Under the pieces are notes generated by a model. That model did not search any database, had not been told where the DNA came from, and was given only the letters and a program-made list of their open reading frames with translations. Source: Mercenaria mercenaria (lineage: Eukaryota; Mollusca; Bivalvia; Venerida; Veneridae). Taken from it: a stretch of 64,000 bases of DNA. A program made the position numbers and the translations under genes. Of this stretch, positions 21,252-34,254 are shown one piece after another. The stretch is taken from assembly GCF_021730395.1 (NCBI RefSeq), contig NC_069364.1, forward strand, positions 82,391,501 to 82,455,500. The letters are read 5' to 3'. Position 1 is the first letter of the stretch; the number at the start of each line of letters is the position of its first letter.

Positions 21252-24200
21252 ATGTTTCTCTGGATGTATGTATCGTTTTATTTCACAATCACGCAGACTT
21301 CCGGTAAGAACTTAATTTTATGTACATGAATATAACAATAGAAGCACCTGTAGCTTGTTAGGACTTCAGTTGCTGGTTTGCTTGTTTTAATGAAACGAAA
21401 TTCAAAAAAAAAAAGTTTTCTAAAATCTAGGTAATCTGTTCAACTGATCTGTCTGCAATACAGAGACAATAATGTAGTATAAACACGTTGAACAGTCTAA
21501 ATTCTAGGTCACCTTGGTGTCATGGCTAGCAAAAAATAGATGAGTAATTCAGTTAAACAGTTTAAAATCATCAGTTTTGAACTCTAAAATGACCATTATT
21601 TACGGCTTTCGATTCTGGATAATATTTGTCCGTTTAAAGTTGCAACACTTTTCGTAAGGAAAACAATGTGAAAGAGTCGCGTAAAAGCATATATTGAGTT
21701 ACTAGAATTTTTATTTTTCTCCCTAATTTTAACATACAGTGTCTAGCGAATCAAAATAAAACGAAAATAATGAAAACGGTGCATTAAAAGCAAAGTGAAA
21801 CGGGCTGTTGAAAATATCAAGCCTAACAGTAGAAATAATACTGCCTGACAGGTACACTTCAACGTGTTGAAAATATAATTGTTGCAACTTATGAAAACAT
21901 GTGAAAAAGTATAAAAAACTGTAGCAATATAATTATGGAAAATGAAATTTTTGACAAGAACAATTTTCAAGATTATTCTGAACAACAGTGCAGCGCACAT
22001 ATCCATGCGATAACTAATAAGATGGCGAGTTAAATGAGACGTGCTAAATGGAATACACTTAAAATCAGTCCAGGAAATCTTAACCTTTAATGGCACCCAG
22101 GATTTCATACTTTCTGACTTTGTAAGTTAACTTTGGGTTTCTGCGACCTTTACCTTTTAAGAGTCCAAAGACGAAATATTAAGATTTAACTTACCATTCA
22201 CACTACGTTTAAATCACTAGCAGCTTGGAATTTCTTTAAAGTTATAAACATAAAACAAAATAAAAAAATTATGAACGTCAATGCCCTTCCACATATAAGA
22301 AAATCATCTCCGTATGATTAAGACAAGTAAGACGTGTGTCTGTAAGGCCTACATTTTCACGTTTATATTATGCAGTGTTTGTTGAGGCGCAGTTTGCAAC
22401 TGAAACATGTGTGGAGGCCAGTCATACACAGAAAAGCTCGCGGCTGGATTGCACAGACGGATATATCTCCGAAGTCACCGTCATATCTGGAACCGGGAAA
22501 TGCACACAACCAGGGGGTAAGAATCTATGCGTAAAGATAGCAAATGAAAAGATTTTATTGCAATTTTTCAGCTTTAAGCTTATCTGATTGGGGAATAAAG
22601 AGATAGACTAATTGGGCGTGCATTGTGGTGGTGTTCTGCATGAAAATTCAAACACAGCGCCATGCAAACATTCAAAACTATTATTTATAAAATCTCAGTT
22701 ACGTTTATAAGAGCTGTATGGATGGTTCTGACATATTTTTAATTACAACGATTGTCGTCTTTCTTGGCACCTCATTATAAACGTTATTATGATGTACCTC
22801 CGGCAACATTTCCCACTGAAGTACAGTTGAAACCCGGGGTCTAGAATTCAAAGGAATCGAACTTTTTACTTCGAAATTTGACTATAAATGATATGTTATG
22901 CACGTATTTTCGGGTCGGGGGTTTGAAATGTCTTCGAGATAGCCGGACGTTTGAGATAAGCGAATTCTATATATCGATTTTCAACTGTAATATGTTCCTG
23001 TCAAAAATACACGCATTTGACGATATGTGTTTGTTTCTCAGGTGGATGTTTAGGTATGACACCAGCTTTGATGGTAAACAGCATGAATTGCTATTGGCAC
23101 AACACCTGCTTAATAAATTGGCCACAGGACCCAATTGTCGTAACGGAACCTGATGTGACTGACCGCACATGTTTGGGAATTGAACCAGCTTTTGTGAGGA
23201 TCCGCTACAACTGTTTCAAACCGACTGACCACCAGGAAGCTTATGGCTATGTTAAGCTGTCAGAAAATGGTTAATATACAATAAATAAATTATTTTATAC
23301 AAAATTACAACGGAGGGAGTAATTGGTTATAGCCACTTTGAAGCAGTAAGCCAATTATCGTATGGATTTGTCAGTTGGATCTGAGGCAATATAAACTTAT
23401 TTATTAATATAAACAATTAAACATATAACTATTCTAATTCTTTCATCCTCAGTCGTCTTCTCGCAGAACATTCGACGTTCTGTGATTGCTGGGTATGTAG
23501 TTTCGCCGATGCAATTGCCTTTTCTTGACGTTTATGTATCAGAAAAATTGCCTACATTAAAGTGATGTTTGTCTCCACCATTACTATCTTGCCACTGCTC
23601 AAGTACTGCGATATATGTCGAGCCAACTAAACCTAACTGTGGCGACTTTCCCTTCGTAGAGCAAATTTAAAATAATTGTTAAAAAAACGTGTAACTCAAT
23701 ATGTGAGATAAGAGTCAATTTTATTCTTTCTCAGTTTAACAATATCATTTTGTACTTTACAGATGTTCAACCTAAAAAACTTCTTATCGACATGTGCAGT
23801 AACCTCAAACGTGGGAAGTCAGTTTACAGGAGAACTGGAGATGCAGATATGGCTGGGATTATCAGGAGTCACAAACTATATCCTTGGAACTACTCAAATG
23901 AGCCTAGAAAATGTTCAGTGAAGATCTATTGGCCTACAGGACAAAAGCTTGTTGTAACAATTCAGAATATAGATCTGAGTGAGGACGACCAACTTATTAT
24001 TGGAAATAGGGACAGGGAGCCAATTAATGTTACTTCCTCAGAAACGTTTAGTTTTTCAAATGGAAGCATTACGACCGTCGTGTTTAATGTTGGAGAGGAG
24101 TCAAACAGTGGAAAAGGCTTTATACTTTGCTTCAAATGTAAGTTTTTTTCTAAATGAGAAACGCAGAACTGTCACACAACGATAAAACAGGTTTGACACA

Positions 24201-27200
24201 CTAGAATTTCTAAGACAGATACCTTACAGCACCAGTAAGATTTTTTTAATCATATTAACTGTAGACAGTTTTTACTTGTCATTCCATCATGCAGGGATAT
24301 GATTATCCGCTTTATTTGCTCAATAAACCAACTGGTTTGGAAGCAAAAATGTTACATAAGTGAAAGTTTATCGCACAGAGACGCATATGTTCAAGAAAAT
24401 GATGTAAAAATAGACAGGTCTGGCGTCATTGGCCCATCTGGCTCCTGCTTCACAGAGGTACATGTAGTGAGCATGCCACTGTATGCGTTTAAAGGCTCAA
24501 AGTAGATCAAATGGCAACATAGAATGTGACAAAAAGGGGGGGGGGGAAGCTCACTCGCTCTGATCGGGTCTATTCATGAAAGGCAAAGGAATGCTCGTGA
24601 TTCCCCACCCCTTACACACACGCACGAACGCAAAGAGCAACGGCTTAGCCGAAATTGTGTTATACAGCTAAATTGAATGGACCCCTTGATCCCAAATGGA
24701 CCCAGAAAATTAAAACACTGAATCGGTGGAGTCTCATTTTGTCAAGATTCATGATCATAGTTACTCTGAGGTTGATACCATTTGTATTCCTAATCTTAAA
24801 CGTTTCAGCCACCTTCTTCTTCTTCTTCTTATCGTTCGCGACTACACTGTCAGACCAGTAGCTTCGATGAAACTTGTGGTTTGCCGCAGATCCTCAATGC
24901 CTCCATACCATTTCTGGTGGATTGAGGTATCTATCGGCCAAGTCGCAGCTCGCTCCTGGTCATGCCTTTTACATCTCTGAAGTATATGCTCCGCAGTCTG
25001 ATCTTCTTCACCACATGGACAAGTTGGCGATGATGTCAGTCTGTATTTCTTGTACATGTGAGCATTGCGCTTGTTGTGCCCTGAGCGGAGCCTGACCATC
25101 ATCACTTGTTCAGACCGATCAAGGAGATGAAAAGCATCTTCCTCCACCCTTGGTCTCGTTAGTGCCTTGAAGATGGTGACTTTCTCCTTGTAACTCACAA
25201 GTTCTGTTTGTTGTTCTGACTGAGCTCCTAGCTTAGCCAGTTTGTCTGCCTCTTCATTGCCTCTTCATTGCCTGCAAGTCCACAATGGGATGGAATCCAC
25301 TGAAGTGCTACTTTGCAGGTTATACTTCATGCATTCTGGTGTCACTTGGCTTGTCTGCCTTTCCCTTTTTTCTCTTCGGGCTTCTCTTTGCCGTTCCCTG
25401 TTGATGGGGATGTTGGAAACATCTTTGTAGTAAGAGGCAAAAGTGTTTGCCGCTTGTTTACCCGTCAACAGTTCACCAGCCTCTTCCTGTTTCTTCATCG
25501 TTCAGCTGTCTCGTCAATCTCCACAGCTTTTGGCTCTAGGTTGAGCGAGGCTGTTTTGTTTCTCCAGCTCTTCCTCTGTGCTTCCCGTTTGTGCCTGAGG
25601 AATTTGGCATTGGCTTGCTGTAGAGAGAGGTTACTTTCTTGTGAGGGATTGTTTTCTGCTTCCTCCATGGCTTCTGATAACTTTGCCTGCAGATTCTCCA
25701 ACTCATCACTCCAGTTGGGCTTATAGTCCTTTTTTGCTCCCCTTGGAATGGGGCTGTAAGCAGCCTTAAGTATACTGGCGTTGAAGTCTTTGACAACCCG
25801 GTTGATGTCTCTACCTTCCACTCTGATGTCTTTACAGAGCTCATCACTCAGACTTTGGTATAAGGTCCACCTGGCCTTCTTGTAGTTCCATCTGGGGATG
25901 TTAGGTGAAGTAGAGTCTATACGGTCCATAGTAAGTTGGACTGGGCGATGGTCGCTACCTCCTAGGGGATCATCTGGCTTGTTGATGAGGTTTAGCTTGT
26001 TATCATCTTGCAAGGTCTCCACTTCCTCTCCACGTTTATCCAAGTGGTCATATCCCCAGCTTTGTGAGTGACTGTTAAAGTCTCCTACAATGATGAACCT
26101 GGTTTCATCAGTTGTAACTTTGTCAAAGGACAGAGCTTTGTCACTTGGAGAGTATATGTTCACAAGTTTCAAACTGAACTCGTTCTTTCTGAGGCTCAGA
26201 ACTTGGAACTCGGAGTCATCCATATGCGTGTTGGTTTGGACATCGCTGATGTTGTTCCTGACCAATGTCATGATGCCTCCTTTTCGTCTGCCAATTCTGT
26301 CACAGCGGAAACACTGGTATCCTCTGACTTTGAAGGATTTCTCTGGCTGTAGGCGAGTTTCCTGAATGCAACAGACATTGATGTCTTTCTTATGGAGGAT
26401 ATGCTCAAGTTCAGCTTTCTTGTTGAAGACACCCTCCGCATTCCAATGCATCAGCCTGAAAGGTTGATGCGAATTGGTTTTTCTTCTCAGTATGTTCCTC
26501 TTTCTTCTCTTCGCATGTTGTGGACTGAAGGAGGGACCCCCAGTAGCTGTGGGTGGACTCTGTCGAGGCTCAGAGCCCGGCACTGAATCCCCCTGGAGGG
26601 ACCTCAGAGATTCAGCACCACATTTTTGAATACCGGATGGCTGTGTAGTCATAGCGATATTGCATGGTGCTGTGGTTCGTTAAGAGAGTGCCAATGGCCC
26701 AGCACCTCTAAATTCAACTCTCTAGGTTTCTTTCGGGGTTACCTCACCCTTAGTTCCGAGTTAAAACCCTATCCTGGGAACCCAGGAGCTATTTGTCCCG
26801 TAGCTGGGGGTCTGTTCATAGGCATCAGGGCGTGTCCACACACCGGTGGGCCTGGCATGCCACATGTCTGGTGGCAGACCTCCTCCGAGTCCCATGCAGT
26901 TCTGCCTAAGGCCGCAAGGTGCTCAGTTACCGTGTGGCGCCAACTCGGAGGCACTGTAAAAGGGCTTGTCTGCAGAGAGGCTATGTACTGGCAGGGAAGA
27001 CTTACGCACTCGGCTCTTTTTTCACCAGAAGGCTAGCCAGCGGTGGAGGCTGAAAGCGGAAGGTAACAAGCACACAACATACAGCACACCACACTTGACG
27101 CATAAGCAGACCAATTGCCACACTTCAGCCACCTTCAAGGTCATACATGTATGGCGGCCTGTCATCTTTTTATTGCGGAAGAAAACCCGAAAGGCAATTC

Positions 27201-30200
27201 CATATTGAGCTGAGCAATAAGTGGGAAACATTTGGTTCTGAGGCTGTAGTACTTCATATCATAATGGCAAATTATCCATCCTATTCTGTTAGGGAGCATA
27301 ATCATCATTATTGTTAAGGTCTATGCCACAAAAGCCTTGTTGAAACGGTTTCCTATCGTTAACGTGTGACAGGAAAGGCCGTACCGACGACAGTAACCAT
27401 CAAAACAAATCAACACCCTTTACAATATTTACAAATTTATTTACATAAGATGATTATTAACAATGAATAGATATGAAAAGAAAAAAAAACTGATTATAAG
27501 AAAGAAAAAAAAAGAAAGTTCAGTATCTCTAGATACAAAAGTTCTTATAGTCAATTCTAATCTGACGTGACACAGGTCTTTAATGTAATTGTGAACTTTA
27601 AGTAGCACAAACAAAACATAGCTTCTAAATTCAAAATACAGTCCCTTTAAACCGTGAATACGTTGATTCCGTGTTGGCTCCCTATGGTGGTAGGTGATTG
27701 CATCCCTGAGCTGACTTCAGAGGATAACAAAAATCATCGTCTTTGCGGTTTACGGCACAACCATGGGACGAAAGCTCTGCGCTGGGAATATCACATCCAG
27801 GCGAGTGAAGACAAGTGAACCTCGGGCATTGTACTTCCGGGTTATGACATCACCAGGTAAAATCGTCTGGCGGAAGAAGCTCAAATATATAACATATGGT
27901 AAGCACCATAGCAAAACAAAAAGTCAGGGCATAAAACTGCTCCTTTGGGTACACCATACCTCCGTAGGCTCCCATAAATAATACGTGCTACTTATACAAA
28001 ACATATGTGCTACTAAGTTCAAACGTCACATGATTAAAATACGTCACTTATTACTTCCATTATTACAAAGATTACTTACTTAAAAGACTAAAGTTAAAGT
28101 ATAAAATGATATGAAAAGTATATGATGAAACATTATAGATACGGACATGATAAACTGCAGCTATTATTTACAACTACAAATTAACAAAATTCAATATAAA
28201 TCAAACGTTATATGATAGTTGGCATCCATATAATATCAAATGCCATACACTAAAACGGACATTGTATGTGTATGCAATAGACTGTCACACAATTTCATAT
28301 TACAATAATATATACAAACATGGCACTAGACTTGCCATATAGATTTATACATAACCATACAATGCAGTAATGGCGTTCCATAATTAACAAAAATGTTTGA
28401 CATAAGTTTTTGAAACAGTGCTTTATAAATATCATGTTACAAATTTCAGTATAAATCTAACATCTTATATAAATGAAACATTTAGACTCCTCTTTCTAAA
28501 TAATTTACAGAAGTCTGAAAAATTTAATAAATTATCCTGATATACCGAAACTAGCCAAAATCACATGCCGAAAAGTAAATGTTACAAAATTCTGTAGAAT
28601 GAACAAAAATTTACCAAATAAAAATCGTAATGCAAAAATCATACAAAAATCTAACAAATAAATTTCTTACCTCGATCGAGCATAAATTTCTAGCAAGAAA
28701 ATAATTCAGACATAGATTCGTCTATAATGTCGTAAGGTGGTGTGCGCAAGGCATATCTAGCCCAGTCTATTTAAAGGATAATGTCCCGCCAAATACTAAA
28801 TTTCATGGGATTCACGGTTAAGCCGTGAGCTCCGACTATTGTCATTTTCACGGGATTCACGATATAGCCGGGAAATCTAACTACTTTGGCGCGAATTTAA
28901 ATTGACAATTTGAGGCCCATTATAGTGGTTTTGGGGATAAAAACATAAATTACTGAAGTTTATAAAATATCAACTTTCTTATTACTGAACAGAATTTAAT
29001 GAAATTTACATGGAAATTTAAGTTATGAAATACAGAAAAACATGAGAGGTATTTCATGCGTGAAATCTGACATTTACCTCAATAACTCAAAAATTTACAA
29101 AAAGATGATGCAATACCTGCATTTATACTGCAGATACAATAAGGCCCGTATGTCAATTTGTGACATAACGAAAGTGGCCCTTGACACCGTTGAACGTCAA
29201 TTGTCTGTAGGTGACCTCAGTTTGTTTGGTATTAATTAAATTAGATCGATGCTACAGATAACATTATTTTTATAACTGATTATTACATACCCTGTAACGA
29301 CAAGTCATGACATAGCACATATGTATTTCACATGCTTGCTCTTGTTTACAGTTATATCTGATGAGGATGAAGGCATCAAGAATGCATGCGAGAGGATTAT
29401 GACAAATGGCATGATAACTAATGTGAAACCAGGCATGGACGACCCAGATCCTCTTTCGCAGCACCAAGATAAGATGACCACACCTACAGTCACCACACCT
29501 GCAATTATTACACCTACAGTTGCCCTTCCATCAATACCAAAACGTAATATTTTAATTGCTTCAAAATGGACAATTAAAATGGGTTGCATATTTTATACTT
29601 TTTCAGTATCTTAAAATATTTTAAACAAGTAAATTTATATTACATGTCCGGTTGTTTCTACTTATTTTAAACATTAGTAAGTGCACGTGTAACAAATTGT
29701 TACCTAACACGTGCTTTTTCGCAGTAGCCGTACTGTAGATCCTCGGTCTTTCAAATTTCTTCATTCAATAAGACAGACCATGACGTAATAAGACCATTAT
29801 AAGCACATTTAGGTAGTACTAGAACCGCTCTCGCATAAAACGTTTGCGCTATGATAACTGATTTTTGCATACCAGACTGAAATTTCAGGTGATTTTACCG
29901 GTGCTGGAAAACTCCATCTTACACCCTCTCGTACTTTATATATTCTCGATATTTGTACAGTAGATTTGTGTAGCAATAATTATGTTTTACGTAAAACAAA
30001 ATAAAAATCAAACCTTCATAGTTTCTTTTTGTTCCTTATAAGTTATTTCTCGATTTAGAAAAAAAAACGTCATTTTAAGGTAAAAACATTAACGTTTCAC
30101 TGCAGATGATAAAACAAAACCGGAAGTATAACGCTGTTTCTGTCTTTAATTGTAACGTTAGACGTACTTACTATTAAAGTTCCCGCGCTTTGTTAATACG

Positions 30201-31788
30201 CTACTTTAAGAAAAAAGTGCTATAACAAAATCATTTCTTTGAATTTATTTTTGCAATTATTTATTGAATATGGCAAGCAAGAAAAAGATTCAATCACTGG
30301 TGGCAGGTGCGTATGGAAATATCTGGCTCTCGGGTAACTGTTTACGCGGTAACTCGTCAAAAACTCGTTACCGCCATAAACAGTTAGCGGAGAGCCAGAT
30401 ATTCCCTTCTGCACCTACCACCAGTGAACGAATCTAATAATCATAATGGGATACAGATGTTTGTTTAACAAATTTTGACATTTTAAAGGCGTGTCTAATA
30501 ATAGATTTGAGATTGAGAACAGAATAGTTAGCATGTGACTGAGTGCGTTCTATCCATATTGCAATTAAAACCTGTATTTATCAGTCTGAATTAACTGCTT
30601 TGAAAGTATGATTAACAATGATTTTTACTTTGAGAAAGACCTGAGTTTTATAAATCGATCTCCTATAAATTTGATTGGTATCTCTTGTGTTTAAATTGAA
30701 TGCACATTATACGAGGGGCGTTCAATATGTAATGTTACTCCGTATGTAGTTCCGTAACCGCTTGTTATTTTTAGATGCGGTTTTTTGGCACCTTATAGAG
30801 CAATTTATTGGAAACGCAATGCTATATAAATTATAAAAATTGGTAGATTCAAAGTAAAAATATAATCATTTGAGTGAGGTGTACTCGGGTATACTGGGCA
30901 ATTTTATATCCAAAATATTGAGATTGTAGTATGCAATTCCTTGGTTCTATCATTCAACACAAGAACTATAGTTCAATTTTCAGTTTAAACAAATAAAACA
31001 AATCATGATCTTCACAATAATATTTGAAAACTAAAATAAAAAAGTTTATAACAGTATTAAATTGTTTGTGTATATTTTTACTCGAAAAATGATAAGTTGG
31101 GTACAATATGCTTCTGCAATTTTGTCAGGCGCGATAATCATCATTAAAAAAAATCTTGTATCGTAAATTGATACTAGTATCTTACTTCTCGATTGCGACA
31201 CTAGTTATTACAACTTTGATTAATCGCTCTCAACACCCATTCTAGATGGAATCAACCTCGAGGTTAGATATTTTTAGTTGTGTTGTAAAATCAAAAATGC
31301 AATAAATAGTTTAAAACAAACGCAAACTCATCACAGATTGCTGTACCTCGTAGAAAAATGATAGAATTTTGTGATTTTATAAGTTATTATATTTTTCTAA
31401 GACTCTGGATGCCTAGGACAAACCTAAATTATAATAATGGTCTAGTATACCTGAGTACACCTCACTAAAATGATTATATTTTACTTTGAACATGTCGATT
31501 TTTATAATTTATATAACATTGTGTTTCCAATAAATTACTCTATAATGTGCCGAAAACCGCATCTAAATATAAACAGCAGTTACGGAATTACATACGGAGT
31601 AACATTACATATTGAACGCCCCTCGTATTACTTATCTTACAGGTTGTCTGAAAAAGAAGACTGAAAAGGCCAGATTAAGATGTGCTAAGAGGCGTAAGGG
31701 CAAGGGACGAAATGCCAAGAAGAAAAAACAAGGAAAACGAAATAAAAGAAAGAAAGACAAAAAGAAATCGAGGAAAAAGACGACATAA
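21252..31788 (+). CDS. Gene A: secreted SUEL-lectin-like + CUB-like protein with mucin linker and polybasic tail
   Basis: The predicted exons are 21252-21303, 22376-22516, 23042-23269, 23763-24137, 29352-29543 and 31643-31788. They total 1134 nt (377 aa plus stop). All five introns are phase 1 with GT-AG ends. Residues 1-24 (MFLWMYVSFYFTITQTSVFV...) form a signal peptide ending near VEA/Q. Residues 29-121 are lectin-like, with eight cysteines, LDCTDGYISEVTV, MNCYWHNTCLI and DRTCLG...RIRYNCF, matching the galactose/rhamnose-binding SUEL pattern. Residues 150-265 are CUB-like: GIIRSHKLYPWNYSN, LSEDDQLII and SGKGFILCF. Residues 266-329 are a Thr/Pro-rich linker likely to be O-glycosylated. Residues 330-377 are mostly Lys/Arg. 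Function is inferred: secreted glycan recognition with electrostatic anchoring by the tail. Its closest relative is gene B. Intron 4 holds a LINE, and intron 5 a foldback and a mariner-type MITE. Domain calls are by pattern only. Confidence 0.82.
24800..27060 (-). mobile_element. I/Nimb-like LINE, internally deleted, in intron 4 of gene A
   Basis: On the minus strand a 385-codon frame (26652-25495) starts with a Pro/Arg-rich leader. It then reads as an AP endonuclease: MHWNAEGVFNKKAELEHIL, IQETRL, IVGDFNSHSQSWGY and GGSDHRP. Between NKPDDP and LGGSDHRP the domain is shorter than usual. The next frame (25498-25265) has LLTGKQAANTFASYYKDVSN, the pre-RT linker. It passes almost at once to SVDSIPLWTCRQ and, in another frame, to ADKLAKLGAQSEQQ-like RNase H sequence, so the reverse transcriptase domain is absent. 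The end (25198-24842) has RLRSGHNKRNAHM and CPCGEEDQTAEHILQRC. The 3-prime tail is (GAA)n, seen as TTCTTC at 24814-24832. The GC-rich 26653-27060 is probably its 5-prime part. Confidence 0.85.
25495..26652 (-). pseudogene. LINE endonuclease ORF (APE type), 385 codons
   Basis: This is the longest open frame of the deleted LINE. Endonuclease motifs in order are N (HWNAEG), E (QETRL), the GDFN segment with catalytic Asp/Asn, and the terminal SDH. A shortened region just before SDH suggests loss of part of the domain. The last third (RWNYKKARWTLYQSLSDEL onward) is the linker toward a reverse transcriptase that is no longer present. It would nick target DNA in an intact element; here probably non-functional. 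Confidence 0.8.
27061..29351 (+). other. Rest of intron 4 of gene A, nothing recognised
   Basis: AT-rich except 27640-27980. Two similar GGGATTCACGGTTAAGCCG / GGGATTCACGATATAGCCG words lie near 28810 and 28853. No coding segment or known element was recognised. Confidence 0.4.
30286..30437. mobile_element. Foldback (hairpin) MITE in intron 5 of gene A
   Basis: ATTCAATCACTGGTGGCAGG and TGGAAATATCTGGCTCTC on the left are mirrored by GAGAGCCAGATATTCC and CACCTACCACCAGTGAACGAAT on the right, around a GTAACTCGTCAAAAACTCGTTAC centre split over 30350-30375. The two arms pair over about 65 bp. No coding capacity. Confidence 0.78.
30712..31625. mobile_element. Mariner-type MITE, 914 bp, in intron 5 of gene A
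   Basis: The left end CGAGGGGCGTTCAATATGTA, then ATGTTACTCCGTATGTA, is repeated inverted at the right end with few differences. The inverted similarity runs about 190-200 bp inward and includes GTGAGGTGTACTC / GAGTACACCTCAC. The element is flanked by TA on both sides, the target duplication typical of Tc1/mariner. It has no transposase frame. Its right end lies 17 bp before the acceptor of the tail exon. Confidence 0.85.
31643..31788 (+). CDS. Gene A last exon: polybasic tail
   Basis: After the CTTACAG acceptor the exon encodes RCLKKKTEKARLRCAKRR and then a run of Lys/Arg/Gly/Asn to KSRKKTT and TAA. Well over half of its 48 residues are basic and two cysteines lie near its start. The composition resembles heparin-binding or matrix-retention tails such as VEGF exon 6 and the PDGF-A long form; this is analogy, not homology. 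The open frame on the opposite strand (31632-31853) is only its complement. Confidence 0.82.
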
Positions 31789-31826
31789 TTTTGACGAAGA
31801 ATTGAGGCAAATAATAAGATAGTGTC

Positions 31827-31832
31827 AATAAA
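31827..31832 (+). terminator. Polyadenylation signal of gene A
   Basis: An AATAAA hexamer lies 38 bp after the gene A stop codon. This is close, but it is the first canonical signal downstream. Confidence 0.55.
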
Positions 31833-31833
31833 T

Positions 31834-33939
31834 GAAAACATATTTGACACCATTTTATATCAAAAGTAAAATGTTATATTATGTGTTGCACATTAATGAC
31901 ATATTAGAATAGATCTATAATATAACTATGTACATAACCAAGTTATTTAAGGTAACGTTTAAATAATGGATGGAGTTTACATTATGAGATTGAACAGTAC
32001 TTGATGATACACTTGGTAAAGCAACTCACAGAAGTTGCTCTTTATAAACCGGACTCATCTGATTAGCTTTATTGGTAAAGCACAAGATTTCCAGGACTTC
32101 TATACCCTATACCGGAGAGTATAGATATGAATCTACGGTGAAGCGTGAATTCCCAACGATCAAAAGATATCTTCAGCCGAGGGTGTAAATGTTAACACTT
32201 ACGAGAAGACTTTATTCACATAAAACTTTGTTCTAGTTATAGCTTTAGGACTTTCTTCACAATTTTCTGAAGACGCAAAGGAAATCAGTCAAAATTGAAT
32301 ACTTCTTTTATGACATTTCTTTTGTTTGTATATTCTTTAAGCGATCACTTTAAATATAAAAGACCTATTACGTCGAATTAGATTCCTATAAGAATGTATG
32401 CTTTATCACCTTTATGGTTTTTTAAACCACCCCTTAAATATATAGGTATTTAAAAAGAGGACTATTTGTTAAAGTTTCAATGAAATTTCTATGTTCATTT
32501 TGCAGTTGACAAATAATGAGATATTTCAACAATCCGAACCTCAAAGCAAGTTTTGAAACGCCGTGTAGCTGCCGAATTCATTTATTTCATATCTTGGTAG
32601 GCAAAGGGAGGTTATAAGTATTTTACAAACTTGCATTTTATTGCATTTCGGCTAAATATCAAAATCGTAAATGCAAATCTATTGCAAACATGAGACAACA
32701 GTTTTTATATTCATGAATCCTTAAATAAAGTTGTTTATTAAATTTATACTAATGCTTAAAGAACTCAATTAAAGGATAAAGAAGTAAAAAATGTTCAAAA
32801 TACCTCCATGAAAAAATTCACATGTATTAAGAACTAGGTGAATACAAAGAAGTGTAAGTGATCCGTTGATCAAGTTTTGAACAAATCCATATTTTTTTAC
32901 CAAAATCTGACTAATCAGTTATAAGTCTTTATTATCAATACTTGACTAAGATTTCACACAAAAACAAAAACTGTTTTGTTTTTTTTTTAATTTATGTTTT
33001 AGTCTCACTTTTAGAGGTGTGCTATTAATAAGAGACTGAATGGATTTATATAGTTATGCGCATGATTCTCTATGCATGTTATCATAGTTTAGATATACTA
33101 ATTAAAGCTCAGAATCGGTTTTGCATATTACAATTTTTCTCTTTTTAAAAAAAAAAAAAATTCTATAAGATGTCTTGCACTCGAGATAAAATGTCAGACG
33201 ATTGAAAATAAGATTGAGCGATTGAGAATAAGATATTAAGTGTCAAAGAAAAAGGTCTCGTGCGCTCGAGATATTTTTCCATAAAACCAATTGGTCAGAT
33301 TTACCTGTATTTCATAGTTAAAACACATATAAAAGCAAACCATGTTTTAGTTGAATGTTAAATGAAGAGTGGTTGTTGACATATTGTTTTGACAAGATAT
33401 GTAGAAAAAATAACCCATGATCATCGCGAAAATATTTTTAACATTCAAGTTGTCAGGATTATTTTGGTACACGTTCATCTGAATGAATTATTGTGTGTAA
33501 ATATTCTGAGATCGAGCAAGCGGTTTCAGGCTGACAAAAGTTCTAAATGTCCATTTCAAACATAGAGAAATATGCTCACTTTAAATACACGTAAGGGGAC
33601 GATTTTTCGGCTTTTGGTTAAAAATGACTTTTGCTTTAAAAATAGTTTTGTTCGAGTGTCATCAAAGGTACACAATTGTCATTAAAGTCACCCTCTGCAA
33701 AAATCGTTAATGTGGCTCATTTCTATACATCTATTAACTGGAAAGTGTGTACAATAACCTTAAGTTGTAGAGACAAATCTTCATAAAACTTACACAGTAA
33801 GACAGTCCCGCCAATGCAATACATGTATGGCTCTAGTGATTCTTCATGTGACCTTAGTTCTGAAATTAGGGCGGGAGATCCTTTCCTTTGACTTCTTAGG
33901 ATGGCTTTAAAACTCATGTGTTCAATTTGGAACTATCAT
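31834..33939. other. Intergenic stretch, nothing recognised
   Basis: AT-rich DNA between gene A and the tandem duplication. Poly-A runs occur near 33150. Paired CTCGAGAT-like words near 33180-33280 and 34030-34090 hint at a repeat that continues into the duplication, but no boundaries could be set. Confidence 0.4.
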
Positions 33940-34211
33940 GAATATATCGCCAAAGGCTGAAATTACCTCAAGCTTATTTAATTTATTATTTACAGATCAC
34001 GATATATACTAAGTTATAATTTGAGCGCTCGATCTCTTATTTCGAGCTCTGGATATATGTTCTCGATGGCAGGACATATATCTCAAGTGTTAAATTTTAA
34101 TCTTAAGTCAAAAGGGCCATGATGATCTTTGATCAATTTCCTCAGAGTTTAAAGAGCAAAATCGCAAACAGCAGCAAGGTTTTTTTTGTTTGTGTTTTTT
34201 CTTTCTTTTTT

Positions 34212-34254
<43 letters not shown>

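Noticed and set aside
31632-31853. Minus-strand hydrophobic Phe/Leu-rich protein
   Set aside because: It is the complement of the Lys/Arg tail exon of gene A (AAG/AAA read backwards as CTT/TTT).
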